DNA of 6,223 nt from Vallitaleaceae bacterium (GCA_027858555.1 JAQICP010000318.1:1-6223); one strand, 5' to 3'; positions 1 to 6,223 are shown, counted from the stretch's first letter. Notes: generated from the letters alone by a model not told the origin. A program made the numbers and translations.

Positions 1-57
1 CTAATGGGTTTTGGGAAATCACATCTATCATTAATGGCGATTAATATATTCAGTCCC

Positions 58-109
58 AGGATAAGTTGTTTACCCATGGAAAGTTCATATGGAGAATTTT
101 CCTGTTGCA
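58..109 (+). repeat. 52-base direct repeat, copy 1, with internal hairpin
   Basis: This unit matches the second copy at 164-215 in 49 of 52 positions. Both begin AGGATAAGTTGTTTAC and end TTGCA. The centre is an inverted repeat, GGAAAGTTC (78-86) against GAATTTTCC (94-102), with a 7-base loop ATATGGA. The only imperfect pair is G83 opposite T97, which would be a G-U pair in RNA read from the + strand. Orientation is therefore tentatively +. The family is not recognised; it may be a dispersed intergenic repeat of the host genome. Confidence 0.85.
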
Positions 110-143
110 GAACAAAGTGTACATCCAGTACACGCCTTATCCT
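58..143 (+). other. Potential three-way-junction element around repeat copy 1
   Basis: AGGATAAG (58-65) is the exact reverse complement of CTTATCCT (136-143), giving an 8-base-pair closing stem or short terminal inverted repeats. It encloses two further hairpins: the 9-pair stem at 78-102 and a perfect 6-pair stem, GTGTAC (117-122) against GTACAC (128-133), with loop ATCCA. The whole could fold as a branched RNA or cruciform of 86 bases. The right arm 136-143 can also pair with AGGATAAG of copy 2 (164-171), so two exclusive folds exist. It could be a small MITE-like element, but no flanking target duplication is visible. Function is unknown. Confidence 0.5.
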
Positions 144-163
144 TCAATGTTCTTTTTAATTAT

Positions 164-215
164 AGGATAAGTTGTTTACGCATGGAAAATTCATATGGAG
201 AATTTTCCTATTGCA
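164..215 (+). repeat. 52-base direct repeat, copy 2, with perfect internal hairpin
   Basis: This is the second copy of the repeat at 58-109, offset by 106 bases and differing at three positions. Its hairpin is perfect: GGAAAATTC (184-192) pairs with GAATTTTCC (200-208) around the same loop ATATGGA. Unlike copy 1, it is not followed by a CTTATCCT sequence, so it lacks the closing arm of the larger element. A few bases later it runs into the terminator-like hairpin at 219-257. It may be a truncated copy or a lone half-unit. Confidence 0.85.
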
Positions 216-216
216 C

Positions 217-268
217 AAAAAAGCGACCATAAATGATTATCATAAATGATCGCTTTTCCCTTTTATTC
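217..268. terminator. Terminator-like hairpin, possibly bidirectional
   Basis: AAAAGCGACCAT (219-230) pairs with ATGATCGCTTTT (246-257), 12 positions with one C-A mismatch (227/249). The intervening sequence can add a few inner pairs (233-235 with 241-243). On the + strand the stem is followed by TTTTCCCTTTTATT. On the - strand the last stem bases run into six T residues (217-222), a better U-tract. No gene in the window reads into it, so on the + strand it would end a transcript starting left of position 1. It also insulates the gene beginning at 348. Confidence 0.6.
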
Positions 269-281
269 AAGTATGCTTTGA

Positions 282-314
282 TAATCAGCGTCTACTGATT
301 ACTCTTATTAGACG
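282..314 (+). promoter_or_regulatory. Interlocking inverted repeats upstream of the hydrolase gene
   Basis: TAATCAG (282-288) and CTGATTA (295-301) form a perfect 7-pair hairpin with loop CGTCTA (289-294). That loop is itself the exact reverse complement of TAGACG (309-314). In RNA this is the pattern of an H-type pseudoknot; in DNA it is two overlapping operator-like palindromes. It lies 34-66 bases before the start codon at 348. No known riboswitch or operator is recognised, and with no clear promoter it is not certain that the segment is transcribed. Confidence 0.4.
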
Positions 315-337
315 ATTTATATACAGAAATTGTTCCC

Positions 338-344
338 GAGGTGA
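338..344 (+). promoter_or_regulatory. Ribosome binding site of the fusion hydrolase gene
   Basis: GAGGTGA lies 3 bases before ATG 348, with the GAGG core 6 bases away. This supports that start, which also yields an intact lipoprotein signal peptide. Confidence 0.75.
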
Positions 345-347
345 TTT

Positions 348-3107
348 ATGCTTAAATCAGCAACTTTATACCGCATAACATTGACTGCTCTTTTGGCTCT
401 CTTTATATTGGCATTTACAAGCTGCAAGTCAAAAAACGATGACCTATATCTGGAATCAGTGACCCAAATAATTGAAGCGCCACTCCCTGTCAGTTTTACT
501 GACACGCATACATTTTACCATTATAAAAATGGGGGTACGCTATTTTTAAGTGCAACTCAAGAAATAGATATCAATTTAAGTGTCAACAACGTATCTCTAG
601 GTAACTATACTATCGATAATAATCCTCTGGCAATTGATGTATCCACATATACTATAGATGGCATTAATACCCTTCTATACAGTTATGAGACAATCTCGGA
701 AATTGATATCACAATATCCCAGGACTATCCTGTATTAGCTGACAACTACATAGGCACTGCTTTTACTGATGCCGAACTTTCCTCTTTAACAAGTTATATT
801 GAAAGCGAGATTGATGATGGCTTTCCTGGAGCGGTATTGTTAATCGCTCATAAAGGTCAGATTGCTTATCTGGAGTCATTTGGCTATGCTAAGATGTATG
901 ATGGCTTGGATCTTTCAAACGATATGAATATAATGGAAGACGATACCCTATTTGATTTGGCTTCCCTTACAAAATCATTTTCTACTACCCTTGGGATTAT
1001 GACCCTAGAACAATCTGGTAGTATTAATTCCTCTGATACAATCGGTACATATGAAACTAATTATAATACCAGTACGCTTGATAACATTACGATCAATCAT
1101 TTCTTAACACATACTTCTGGTTACAATGCCTCTTTTCGCTTTTTTGATCCAGATAATACTTATGGCGAAGATTTCTATAGTTTATCAAGAATAAAAACTT
1201 TAGAATTATTATCTGAGCTGCCACTCTCCTATGCTACTGGTTCTAAGAGTGTCTATAGTGACCTGGGCTACATGATATTAGGTGGGCTTATTGAAGATGT
1301 ATCAGGACAAAGTTTAGACCAATACGTAAAAGAACATGTATATGACCAGCTTGGCTTAACACACACGCTATATAAACCGTTAACTGCCTATGATGCAGAA
1401 GACATAGCCGCCACTGAACGAGCTGGCAATACAAGAGACCTGCTTTATGAATGGCCGGGTATCAGGACGTATACACTCCAAGGTGAAGTTCATGATGAAC
1501 TAGCCTATTATAGTATGAATGAAATATCTGGCAATGCCGGCCTTTTCTCAAATGCTATGGATTTAGCTGTGCTTTCCCAAACATTATTGAATCTAGGCGG
1601 TTATGGAGATACCAAATTATTCGACTCGGCTTTAGTCACCAAATACACCACACCCTCTAACTTATACAATCGCTATACATTAGGTTTCGATTATGCCAGT
1701 CATCCAAATAATTATAGCCGTTATGGTATGTTGGTATCTGACACGGCCTATGGTAAAACTGGTTGGACCGGGACATGCGTTTTAATTGACCCCACTTATG
1801 ATTTGACTGTTGTTTTACTAACTAATAAAAGACACGCATCTTACGAGTCTGGTTTTTTTGATACATACGAGATGCAAATCGGTAGATACAGTCCTATCAT
1901 CACAAAAGTATATGAACTACTTCTAGATGAACCGTCCTATCAATCAGTAGTGACTGATAATACGGATCAAGCTGAGATAGAAGTTATACCAACTAATACG
2001 GTAACCCTAGGCATTGATCGCTTAGGTGAATATATGGACCTATTTGATACCAAAAAGGTCGGACTCATAACTAATATGAGCGCACAAGATACCTATGGCA
2101 GATCAACCGTTGATGTTTTTTTAGAATCCTTGAATGTAACGGCACTCTTTGCACCAGAACATGGCTTTGAAAGTACGTTAAGTGCCGGCGAAATTGTTGA
2201 TGATGAGCGCCTAGAAGATATTCCTATCTATAGTCTATATGGTAATACAATTAAGCCGACATCTAGCATGTTAGGAAGTATTGACTTATTAGCATTTGAT
2301 CTGCAAGATGTCGGCACAAGATACTATACCTATATATATACCATGATTGAGTCAATGAAAGCTTGTGCTGATAACAACATACCGTTCGTTGTATTTGACA
2401 GGCCCAATATATATGGTAAGCAGGCGTATGGGAATGAAATCGAACCCGAATATGAGTCCTTTGTTGGCGACTATGGCTTGAGAAATGTGTATGGTTTAAC
2501 AATCGGTGAATTGGCTAACTACATCAATGATACCTACCGGTTAGATTGTGATTTGACCGTTATTCCCATGACAAACTATGTATACCAGAATTATGTAAAC
2601 ACAGGTTTGGAATTTATAGGTCCATCACCAAATATGAATACTATAGAAGCCGCACTTCTCTACCCTGGTATTTGTTTGATTGAGGGAACAAATATATCTG
2701 AAGGTCGAGGTACAACCTATCCATTTCAAATGATTGGTGCGCCTTTCATTAATCCTTATGTTTTGGCAGATCGGTTGAATCAGTTAGAGATTTCAGGGGT
2801 GCATTTCAAACCAATATCCTTTTTCCCATCCGATTCGAAAGAAGCTGACAGATTATGTTTTGGCGTATTTATAGAGATTACAGATATCTATACCATAGAT
2901 CCAATTGAAATAGGCATATCACTCTTATATACTTTGCAAAATCTGTATGGCAGCGACATAACCTATACTGAGCATCTTAATGCTTTAGCTGGTCTTGATT
3001 TAACCGGGTTATTGGAATCGGATATTGAATTGGATGAATTACAGACATTATTTGATATAGACGATGCTTATTATGAGTCTCTTGAGCCATACTATTTATA
3101 CGATTAA
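348..3107 (+). CDS. AmiE-like serine hydrolase / NamZ (DUF1343, GH171) fusion lipoprotein
   Basis: This is a predicted exported cell-wall recycling enzyme of 919 residues. Residues 1-26 look like a lipoprotein signal: a basic start, a hydrophobic run, then FTSC with C26 as the lipid-anchored cysteine (F at -3 is slightly unusual). Residues 27-130 are strand-rich and unassigned. Residues about 140-525 are a beta-lactamase/PBP-like hydrolase (PF00144 type): SLTK (206-209, nucleophile S206 and K209), THTSG (254-258), YSD (303-305), VHDE (381-384), GNAGLFS (395-401) and KTG (470-472). Residues about 553-870 match DUF1343/NamZ: APEHGF (602-607), SLYG (629-632), DLQDVGTRYYTY (651-662), DRPN (684-687), GPSPNM (758-763), EGTNISEGRGT (779-789) and PFQMIGAPF (792-800). 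In B. subtilis NamZ is an exo-beta-N-acetylmuramidase and AmiE a muramyl-L-alanine amidase. I infer that both steps are joined here. The hydrolase half could instead be an esterase or D-Ala peptidase. Domain calls are firm; the substrate of the first domain is inferred. Confidence 0.88.
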   Translation: MLKSATLYRITLTALLALFILAFTSCKSKNDDLYLESVTQIIEAPLPVSFTDTHTFYHYKNGGTLFLSATQEIDINLSVNNVSLGNYTIDNNPLAIDVSTYTIDGINTLLYSYETISEIDITISQDYPVLADNYIGTAFTDAELSSLTSYIESEIDDGFPGAVLLIAHKGQIAYLESFGYAKMYDGLDLSNDMNIMEDDTLFDLASLTKSFSTTLGIMTLEQSGSINSSDTIGTYETNYNTSTLDNITINHFLTHTSGYNASFRFFDPDNTYGEDFYSLSRIKTLELLSELPLSYATGSKSVYSDLGYMILGGLIEDVSGQSLDQYVKEHVYDQLGLTHTLYKPLTAYDAEDIAATERAGNTRDLLYEWPGIRTYTLQGEVHDELAYYSMNEISGNAGLFSNAMDLAVLSQTLLNLGGYGDTKLFDSALVTKYTTPSNLYNRYTLGFDYASHPNNYSRYGMLVSDTAYGKTGWTGTCVLIDPTYDLTVVLLTNKRHASYESGFFDTYEMQIGRYSPIITKVYELLLDEPSYQSVVTDNTDQAEIEVIPTNTVTLGIDRLGEYMDLFDTKKVGLITNMSAQDTYGRSTVDVFLESLNVTALFAPEHGFESTLSAGEIVDDERLEDIPIYSLYGNTIKPTSSMLGSIDLLAFDLQDVGTRYYTYIYTMIESMKACADNNIPFVVFDRPNIYGKQAYGNEIEPEYESFVGDYGLRNVYGLTIGELANYINDTYRLDCDLTVIPMTNYVYQNYVNTGLEFIGPSPNMNTIEAALLYPGICLIEGTNISEGRGTTYPFQMIGAPFINPYVLADRLNQLEISGVHFKPISFFPSDSKEADRLCFGVFIEITDIYTIDPIEIGISLLYTLQNLYGSDITYTEHLNALAGLDLTGLLESDIELDELQTLFDIDDAYYESLEPYYLYD

Positions 3108-3117
3108 AGGACGTATA

Positions 3118-3666
3118 TTATTCAATACACATCCTTCTTATTAGAGCTTCATATTCATTTAAGTTTGGCAGCAGTTCTTCTTTTTTTACTAATCTAAAGT
3201 CTTCAAATTCAAATCCTAAAGACACCATGCAACCTACCAGTGAAAAACAATTTGGAAGATTACTTTCGATAAGACTGCCAAAAATCATCCCGGCTGGAAC
3301 AATTACTTGGGGTTTCTGACCTTCTGACAAGTTAAGTCCCAATATAACCTTTTTAAGTTCCAGGTTGCCTGAGCCATCGCCTTTTGGATTAATCATAACA
3401 ATAGTCAAAGGTTCTCCATCATGAAAGTACCAAAGTTCATCTGATTCTAAAACATGCAGATGGGATATGTCCCCTTTTTCAAGTAAAAAGTAGATGCTCG
3501 TTGCCAAGGCTCTATCCGTCATTCTATCTTCATAACCTATAACATCAGTATTATTGTCGAATTGATTTATGCTGATTCTAGTTTGATGTTTATAGACTTC
3601 TTTATAATAGCCACCCTCCGGGTGTTTTGTCATATCAAGTTCTTTAACATACTTCCCACTAGTCAC
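3118..3666 (-). CDS. Cupin_5 / DUF985 family protein
   Basis: A 182-residue cytoplasmic protein of the DUF985 cupin family (PF06172, relatives of yeast YML079w), whose biochemical role is not settled. The family pattern is clear: HPEGGYY (15-21), ATSIYFLLEKGDISHLH (55-71), SDELWYFHDGEPL (75-87), PQVIVPAG (119-126) and the late VGCMVSLGFEFEDF (144-157). In the last motif the usual Pro before Gly-Phe is Leu150. Possible metal or ligand residues in the barrel are H69, H71, E77 and H82. The start is GTG at 3666, chosen because AGGAGA lies 5 bases upstream and the reading frame overlaps the end of ribF by 8 bases. It is the last gene of the leftward operon seen here, so it is probably co-transcribed and translationally coupled with ribF. 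A sugar-binding or isomerase-like role is possible but unproven. Confidence 0.88.
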   Translation of the reverse strand: MTSGKYVKELDMTKHPEGGYYKEVYKHQTRISINQFDNNTDVIGYEDRMTDRALATSIYFLLEKGDISHLHVLESDELWYFHDGEPLTIVMINPKGDGSGNLELKKVILGLNLSEGQKPQVIVPAGMIFGSLIESNLPNCFSLVGCMVSLGFEFEDFRLVKKEELLPNLNEYEALIRRMCIE

Positions 3667-4576
3667 GATAATCTCCTATATGCGAAACATCTTTAGCTAT
3701 TTGGCATTTCAATTCTTCTAAAGAATCAAACTTCAACTCTTCTCTTATATAATTCAGAAAATCGACACGTATCTCCGTACCATAGATCTCTTCGTCAAAA
3801 TCAATTATAAAAGTCTCTACTATTACACCTTCTGTCTCAACTGTAGGCCGATCCCCAACATTGGTCATGCCATAAAACTCTCTTTTATCAAATGTCACTT
3901 TAGTGACATAAACGCCAAAAGGTGGCAATAATTTTTCTTTGTCAGGTGTTAAGTTGGCAGTAGGATAACCGATAGTTCTGCCGATTTTAGCCCCATCCCT
4001 CACCATTCCAGTAATAAAGAACGGTCTGCCAATTAAAAAATTAGCCTTTTCTATATTACCTTCTTTTATCAGTTGCCTTATCCATGTACTGCTGATTTCT
4101 TTTTCTTCATCCATCATCTTAGGTAAAACAGATACCTTGAAATTATACTTTTCACCAAGAACTTTTAACATGTCAACATTACCTTGACGCTTTTTGCCAA
4201 AGTGATAGTCTTCTCCTACTACGATGGTATGTGGATTGACCTGCTTCAATAATAGTTCTTTTATAAAGCTCTCTGGATCTAAGGCTGCCAATTCCATTGT
4301 GAAAGGAAATTCAAAATAAAAATCCATGCCTAGCAACTCGAAAACCATTTCTTTTTCTCTTCTTGTATTAATGAGATCCACAGGTTCCTTATGGGATAAG
4401 ACAAAGCTTGGATGGGGTTCAAATGAAAAGACAGCAGACTGAATACCTGCTTCAACTGATATACGTTTCGCTTCCTCTAATAATGTCATATGTCCTTTAT
4501 GAAAACCATCAAAATTACCTAGAACTAAAGCAACTTGATTTTCAAGTGGACTTAAGCGTTTGCTAAATGTCTGCAT
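3659..4576 (-). CDS. ribF: Bifunctional riboflavin kinase / FAD synthetase RibF
   Basis: A cytoplasmic enzyme that phosphorylates riboflavin to FMN and adenylates FMN to FAD. At 305 residues it has the normal bacterial length and both domains. The N-terminal FAD synthetase (nucleotidyltransferase) domain shows GNFDGFHKGH (20-29, the HxGH-type site), FEPHP (52-56), VVGEDYHFGKKRQG (119-132) and SSTWIR (162-167). The C-terminal flavokinase domain shows GRTIGYPTANL (199-209, with the conserved PTAN), PPFGVY (218-223), TNVGDRPTV (238-246) and VETFI (253-257, with E254 as the expected catalytic Glu). Start ATG 4576 is preceded by AGGAGG at 6 bases. It lies 10 bases after truB, whose stop codon overlaps this Shine-Dalgarno, and overlaps the cupin gene by 8 bases at its end. 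No FMN riboswitch is visible; expression appears tied to the upstream housekeeping operon. Confidence 0.97.
   Translation of the reverse strand: MQTFSKRLSPLENQVALVLGNFDGFHKGHMTLLEEAKRISVEAGIQSAVFSFEPHPSFVLSHKEPVDLINTRREKEMVFELLGMDFYFEFPFTMELAALDPESFIKELLLKQVNPHTIVVGEDYHFGKKRQGNVDMLKVLGEKYNFKVSVLPKMMDEEKEISSTWIRQLIKEGNIEKANFLIGRPFFITGMVRDGAKIGRTIGYPTANLTPDKEKLLPPFGVYVTKVTFDKREFYGMTNVGDRPTVETEGVIVETFIIDFDEEIYGTEIRVDFLNYIREELKFDSLEELKCQIAKDVSHIGDYRD
3672..3677 (-). promoter_or_regulatory. Ribosome binding site for the cupin gene, inside ribF
   Basis: AGGAGA on the minus strand lies within the last codons of ribF, 5 bases before GTG 3666. It decides the start of the cupin gene and makes translational coupling likely. 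Confidence 0.75.
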
Positions 4577-4582
4577 AGACGT

Positions 4583-4588
4583 CCTCCT
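4583..4588 (-). promoter_or_regulatory. Ribosome binding site of ribF overlapping the truB stop
   Basis: A full AGGAGG on the minus strand stands 6 bases before ATG 4576. The truB stop codon TAG (4589-4587) shares its first two purines, AG, with this site. A ribosome ending truB therefore sits on the ribF initiation region, which favours reinitiation. Confidence 0.85.
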
Positions 4589-5528
4589 AAATAAAGACTT
4601 TAACTGGTCTGAAAATCCGGTTGTCGTCCTTTGTGATTACATCGTATAAACCCATAAAATTATTTTCTTCATCATACACTCTATACATTGTTTCTGCAAG
4701 TGTTTCAGTGTGATTAGTGAATTCAACCGGAATCTTACATCCATTGAAAAGCCATTTATTAAAAGACGACTCTACCATCACTGCCGGATAATTATAAAAC
4801 ACGCTGTCTAAAGGTTTTAAAATAGAATCAAGTGTGTGGGTGCTCAAGTAATCTTGTAAGCCTTCTATTGTATAACTTGAATCCACATTAAATTCGCCGA
4901 CTTTTGTGCGCTTCAGACCAATCATATGACCGCCTGTGCCTAGCATTTCACCTAAATCATGACAGATAGTTCTAATATAAGTGCCCTTTGAGCAGGCTAC
5001 TGTAAAATGTATAACCGGTAATTCCACTACAATATTTGTTATGTCATATATCGTAATCGAACGTTTTTTTCTTTCTACTACATTGCCCTCTCTAGCAATT
5101 TTATAAAGTCTTCTGCCTTTGTGTTTTAGAGCAGAAAACATTGGTGGCATCTGTTTGATATCTCCAATGAAGGATTTAAGAGCTTCAACAACAGCTTCCG
5201 TGGTAACATTCACTGCGTTTTTGGTTAATACGATACCTGTGTGATCTTGTGTGTCTGTGGCAATACCCAACATACAAGATGCCTCATAAATTTTATCTTT
5301 ATCAGTCAGAAATTCCACAACTTTAGTCGCTTTACCGATGCAAATTGGTAAGACGCCTTCAGCTTGTGGGTCGAGTGTTCCTGTATGTCCAGATTTATTA
5401 ACCCTACATATATGTTTGATTTTATTGGCAACATCAAAAGAACTCCAACCTTTTTCTTTGTATATATTAATAATACCCGATGGCGTTTCTTTATGATTTC
5501 TACTTTGAAGATATGCTTTGTAATTCAT
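4587..5528 (-). CDS. truB: tRNA pseudouridine(55) synthase TruB
   Basis: Converts U55 to pseudouridine in the T-loop of tRNAs. With the start chosen here it has 313 residues. Diagnostic motifs: GIINIYKEKGWSSFDV (18-33), GHTGTLDPQAEGVLPI (47-62, with D53 the catalytic Asp), KIYEASCMLGIATDTQD (79-95), QMPPMFSALKHKGRRLYKIAREG (roughly 126-148, named by its ends QMPP and AREG), CSKGTYIRTICHDLG (179-193) and LKRTKVGEF (205-213). The part from about 245 on is the shorter PUA-like C-terminal region. ATG 5528 is preferred because GAGGTG stands just upstream (5537-5532). An in-frame ATG at 5570 would add 14 residues and overlap nrnA, but it has no ribosome binding site. The gap to nrnA is 19 bases. 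Confidence 0.95.
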   Translation of the reverse strand: MNYKAYLQSRNHKETPSGIINIYKEKGWSSFDVANKIKHICRVNKSGHTGTLDPQAEGVLPICIGKATKVVEFLTDKDKIYEASCMLGIATDTQDHTGIVLTKNAVNVTTEAVVEALKSFIGDIKQMPPMFSALKHKGRRLYKIAREGNVVERKKRSITIYDITNIVVELPVIHFTVACSKGTYIRTICHDLGEMLGTGGHMIGLKRTKVGEFNVDSSYTIEGLQDYLSTHTLDSILKPLDSVFYNYPAVMVESSFNKWLFNGCKIPVEFTNHTETLAETMYRVYDEENNFMGLYDVITKDDNRIFRPVKVFI

Positions 5529-5531
5529 CAG

Positions 5532-5537
5532 CACCTC
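5532..5537 (-). promoter_or_regulatory. Ribosome binding site deciding the truB start
   Basis: GAGGTG on the minus strand ends 3 bases before ATG 5528, with the GAGG core 5 bases away. No comparable sequence precedes the alternative ATG at 5570. Confidence 0.7.
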
Positions 5538-5547
5538 GATATAATCA

Positions 5548-6223
5548 CTATAATTGCTTTTTAATCTCATAGATTAGTTTCATTTTAACAGCTTCAATGT
5601 CTGCTTCAATTGTACAACCAGCAGCCTTAATATGCCCGCCACCACCAAATGCTTTGGCTACAGCACAAACATTGATCGTATCTTTCGCTCTCAAACTGAC
5701 TTTAAAGACCTCTGACTTGATTTCATATATAAAGACAGCGCATCTTGTACCTTTTATTTCATTCAACATCTGTATGATGCTTTCAGTATGTTTCTTATAT
5801 GCTTTTAGAGATTTCATATCCTCAATGGTAATATAGCTAATAACAACTTGATTATCTTCTATTATTTCCATTCTTTCAATTGCTATCTTTTGAACCAGAA
5901 GTCCTTTGTAAGACTTATAGAAAAAAACAGTATTGATGATCTCAGAAAAATCAATGCCATAATCAATCAATTCTCCCGCTACATTAAGTGTATGTGAGGT
6001 TGTATTGCTATGTTTGAAGATACCCGTATCATATATGATGCCTGTGTATAAACAGGTTGCAATCGCTGAATCACAAAGGGTTTTATCATCGATAAGTGTA
6101 TACAAAAGTTCACATGTAGAACTCATGTGTCCATCCACTATGTTGATATCCCCATATAAAGGATTGCTAATATGATGGTCGATATTGACTACAATCTTTG
6201 CCATGTGCACCAGTTCGTTAAAT
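5548..6223 (-). CDS. nrnA: DHH/DHHA1 family phosphoesterase, NrnA-like (5' end outside window)
   Basis: The C-terminal part of an NrnA-type enzyme, which in Firmicutes degrades nanoRNAs to mononucleotides and dephosphorylates pAp (3'-phosphoadenosine 5'-phosphate) in the cytoplasm. The frame stays open through the right edge (codons for FNEL precede the in-frame GTG at 6210), so about 100 N-terminal residues with the first metal-binding motifs are missing; the GTG at 6210 is not the true start. Counting from that GTG, visible motifs are the signature NIDHH (9-13), SSTCELLY (30-37), TGIIYDTGIFKHSNT (56-70) and, in the DHHA1 substrate-binding domain, VSLRAKDTINV (171-181) and GGGGH (189-193). 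It sits directly upstream of truB, the standard clostridial order after rbfA. A generic DHH phosphoesterase is the only real alternative. Confidence 0.92.
   Translation of the reverse strand, partial: FNELVHMAKIVVNIDHHISNPLYGDINIVDGHMSSTCELLYTLIDDKTLCDSAIATCLYTGIIYDTGIFKHSNTTSHTLNVAGELIDYGIDFSEIINTVFFYKSYKGLLVQKIAIERMEIIEDNQVVISYITIEDMKSLKAYKKHTESIIQMLNEIKGTRCAVFIYEIKSEVFKVSLRAKDTINVCAVAKAFGGGGHIKAAGCTIEADIEAVKMKLIYEIKKQL

Noticed and set aside
1..159. Frame open from the left edge to TAA at 157-159 on the + strand, possible tail of an upstream gene.
   Set aside because: The translation runs through the structured repeat, is rich in Ser and Cys without any family resemblance, and has no support beyond the lack of stops over 52 codons.
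58..215. CRISPR array.
   Set aside because: Only two 52-base repeats spaced 54 bases apart, with a strongly hairpinned repeat, no third unit and no cas genes.
278..330. Possible promoter pieces: TTGATA (278-283), GATAAT (280-285) and TATATA (318-323).
   Set aside because: No pair gives a good -35 and -10 with 16-18 base spacing; TTGATA to TTATTA (305-310) would need a 21-base spacer. A promoter is expected here but cannot be placed.
348..1900. Beta-lactamase antibiotic resistance as the role of the N-terminal hydrolase domain.
   Set aside because: The SxxK/YSD/KTG layout and VHDE-GNAGLFS segment fit AmiE/esterase-type members of the fold, and the fusion to NamZ points to cell-wall recycling.
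3107..3136. AAGGA (3107-3111) and TCCTT (3132-3136) as a terminator stem after the hydrolase gene.
   Set aside because: Only five pairs around a 20-base loop with no following T-tract.
5529..5570. Longer truB reading frame starting at ATG 5570.
   Set aside because: It lacks a Shine-Dalgarno and overlaps nrnA by 23 bases, and the extra 14 residues precede an already long TruB N-terminus. ATG 5528 has GAGGTG in place.

Overview
The window is AT-rich bacterial DNA, most likely from an anaerobic Firmicute of class Clostridia (Lachnospiraceae or a relative). The evidence is strong GGAGG-type ribosome binding sites, the clostridial order nrnA-truB-ribF, a TruB N-terminus of the 'GIINIYKEKGW' type common in clostridia, and a lipoprotein-exported cell-wall hydrolase. 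Genus or species cannot be read from this sequence.

Layout. Positions 1-347 contain no convincing gene. They hold two 52-base near-identical direct repeats, each with its own hairpin. The first repeat sits inside a larger potentially three-way-folded element (58-143). They are followed by a terminator-like hairpin (219-257) and a pair of interlocking inverted repeats (282-314) just ahead of the first gene. Positions 348-3107 (+) encode a 919-residue predicted lipoprotein. It joins a beta-lactamase-fold serine hydrolase, like the muramyl amidase AmiE, to a DUF1343/NamZ (GH171) exo-N-acetylmuramidase domain. Positions 3118-6223 (-) hold a tightly packed operon running leftward: nrnA (cut by the right edge), truB, ribF and a DUF985/cupin_5 gene. 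The + and - genes converge with only 10 bases between their stop codons.

How the genes fit together. The fusion protein probably works outside the membrane in peptidoglycan turnover: one domain would strip the peptide from MurNAc and the other would release terminal MurNAc from glycan chains. In Bacillus subtilis, AmiE and NamZ are separate proteins of one operon, so the fusion supports their being consecutive steps. The minus-strand genes are housekeeping: nanoRNA/pAp hydrolysis (NrnA), tRNA U55 pseudouridylation (TruB) and FMN/FAD synthesis (RibF). They form the distal part of the usual nusA-infB-rbfA operon. A cupin gene of unknown role, translationally coupled to ribF, stands where rpsO is often found.

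The points most worth a second look are the AmiE-NamZ fusion with its unassigned N-terminal domain, the structured repeat pair, the possible pseudoknot upstream of the fusion gene, and the cupin gene at the end of the ribF operon. I found no clear evidence of a wholly new system.
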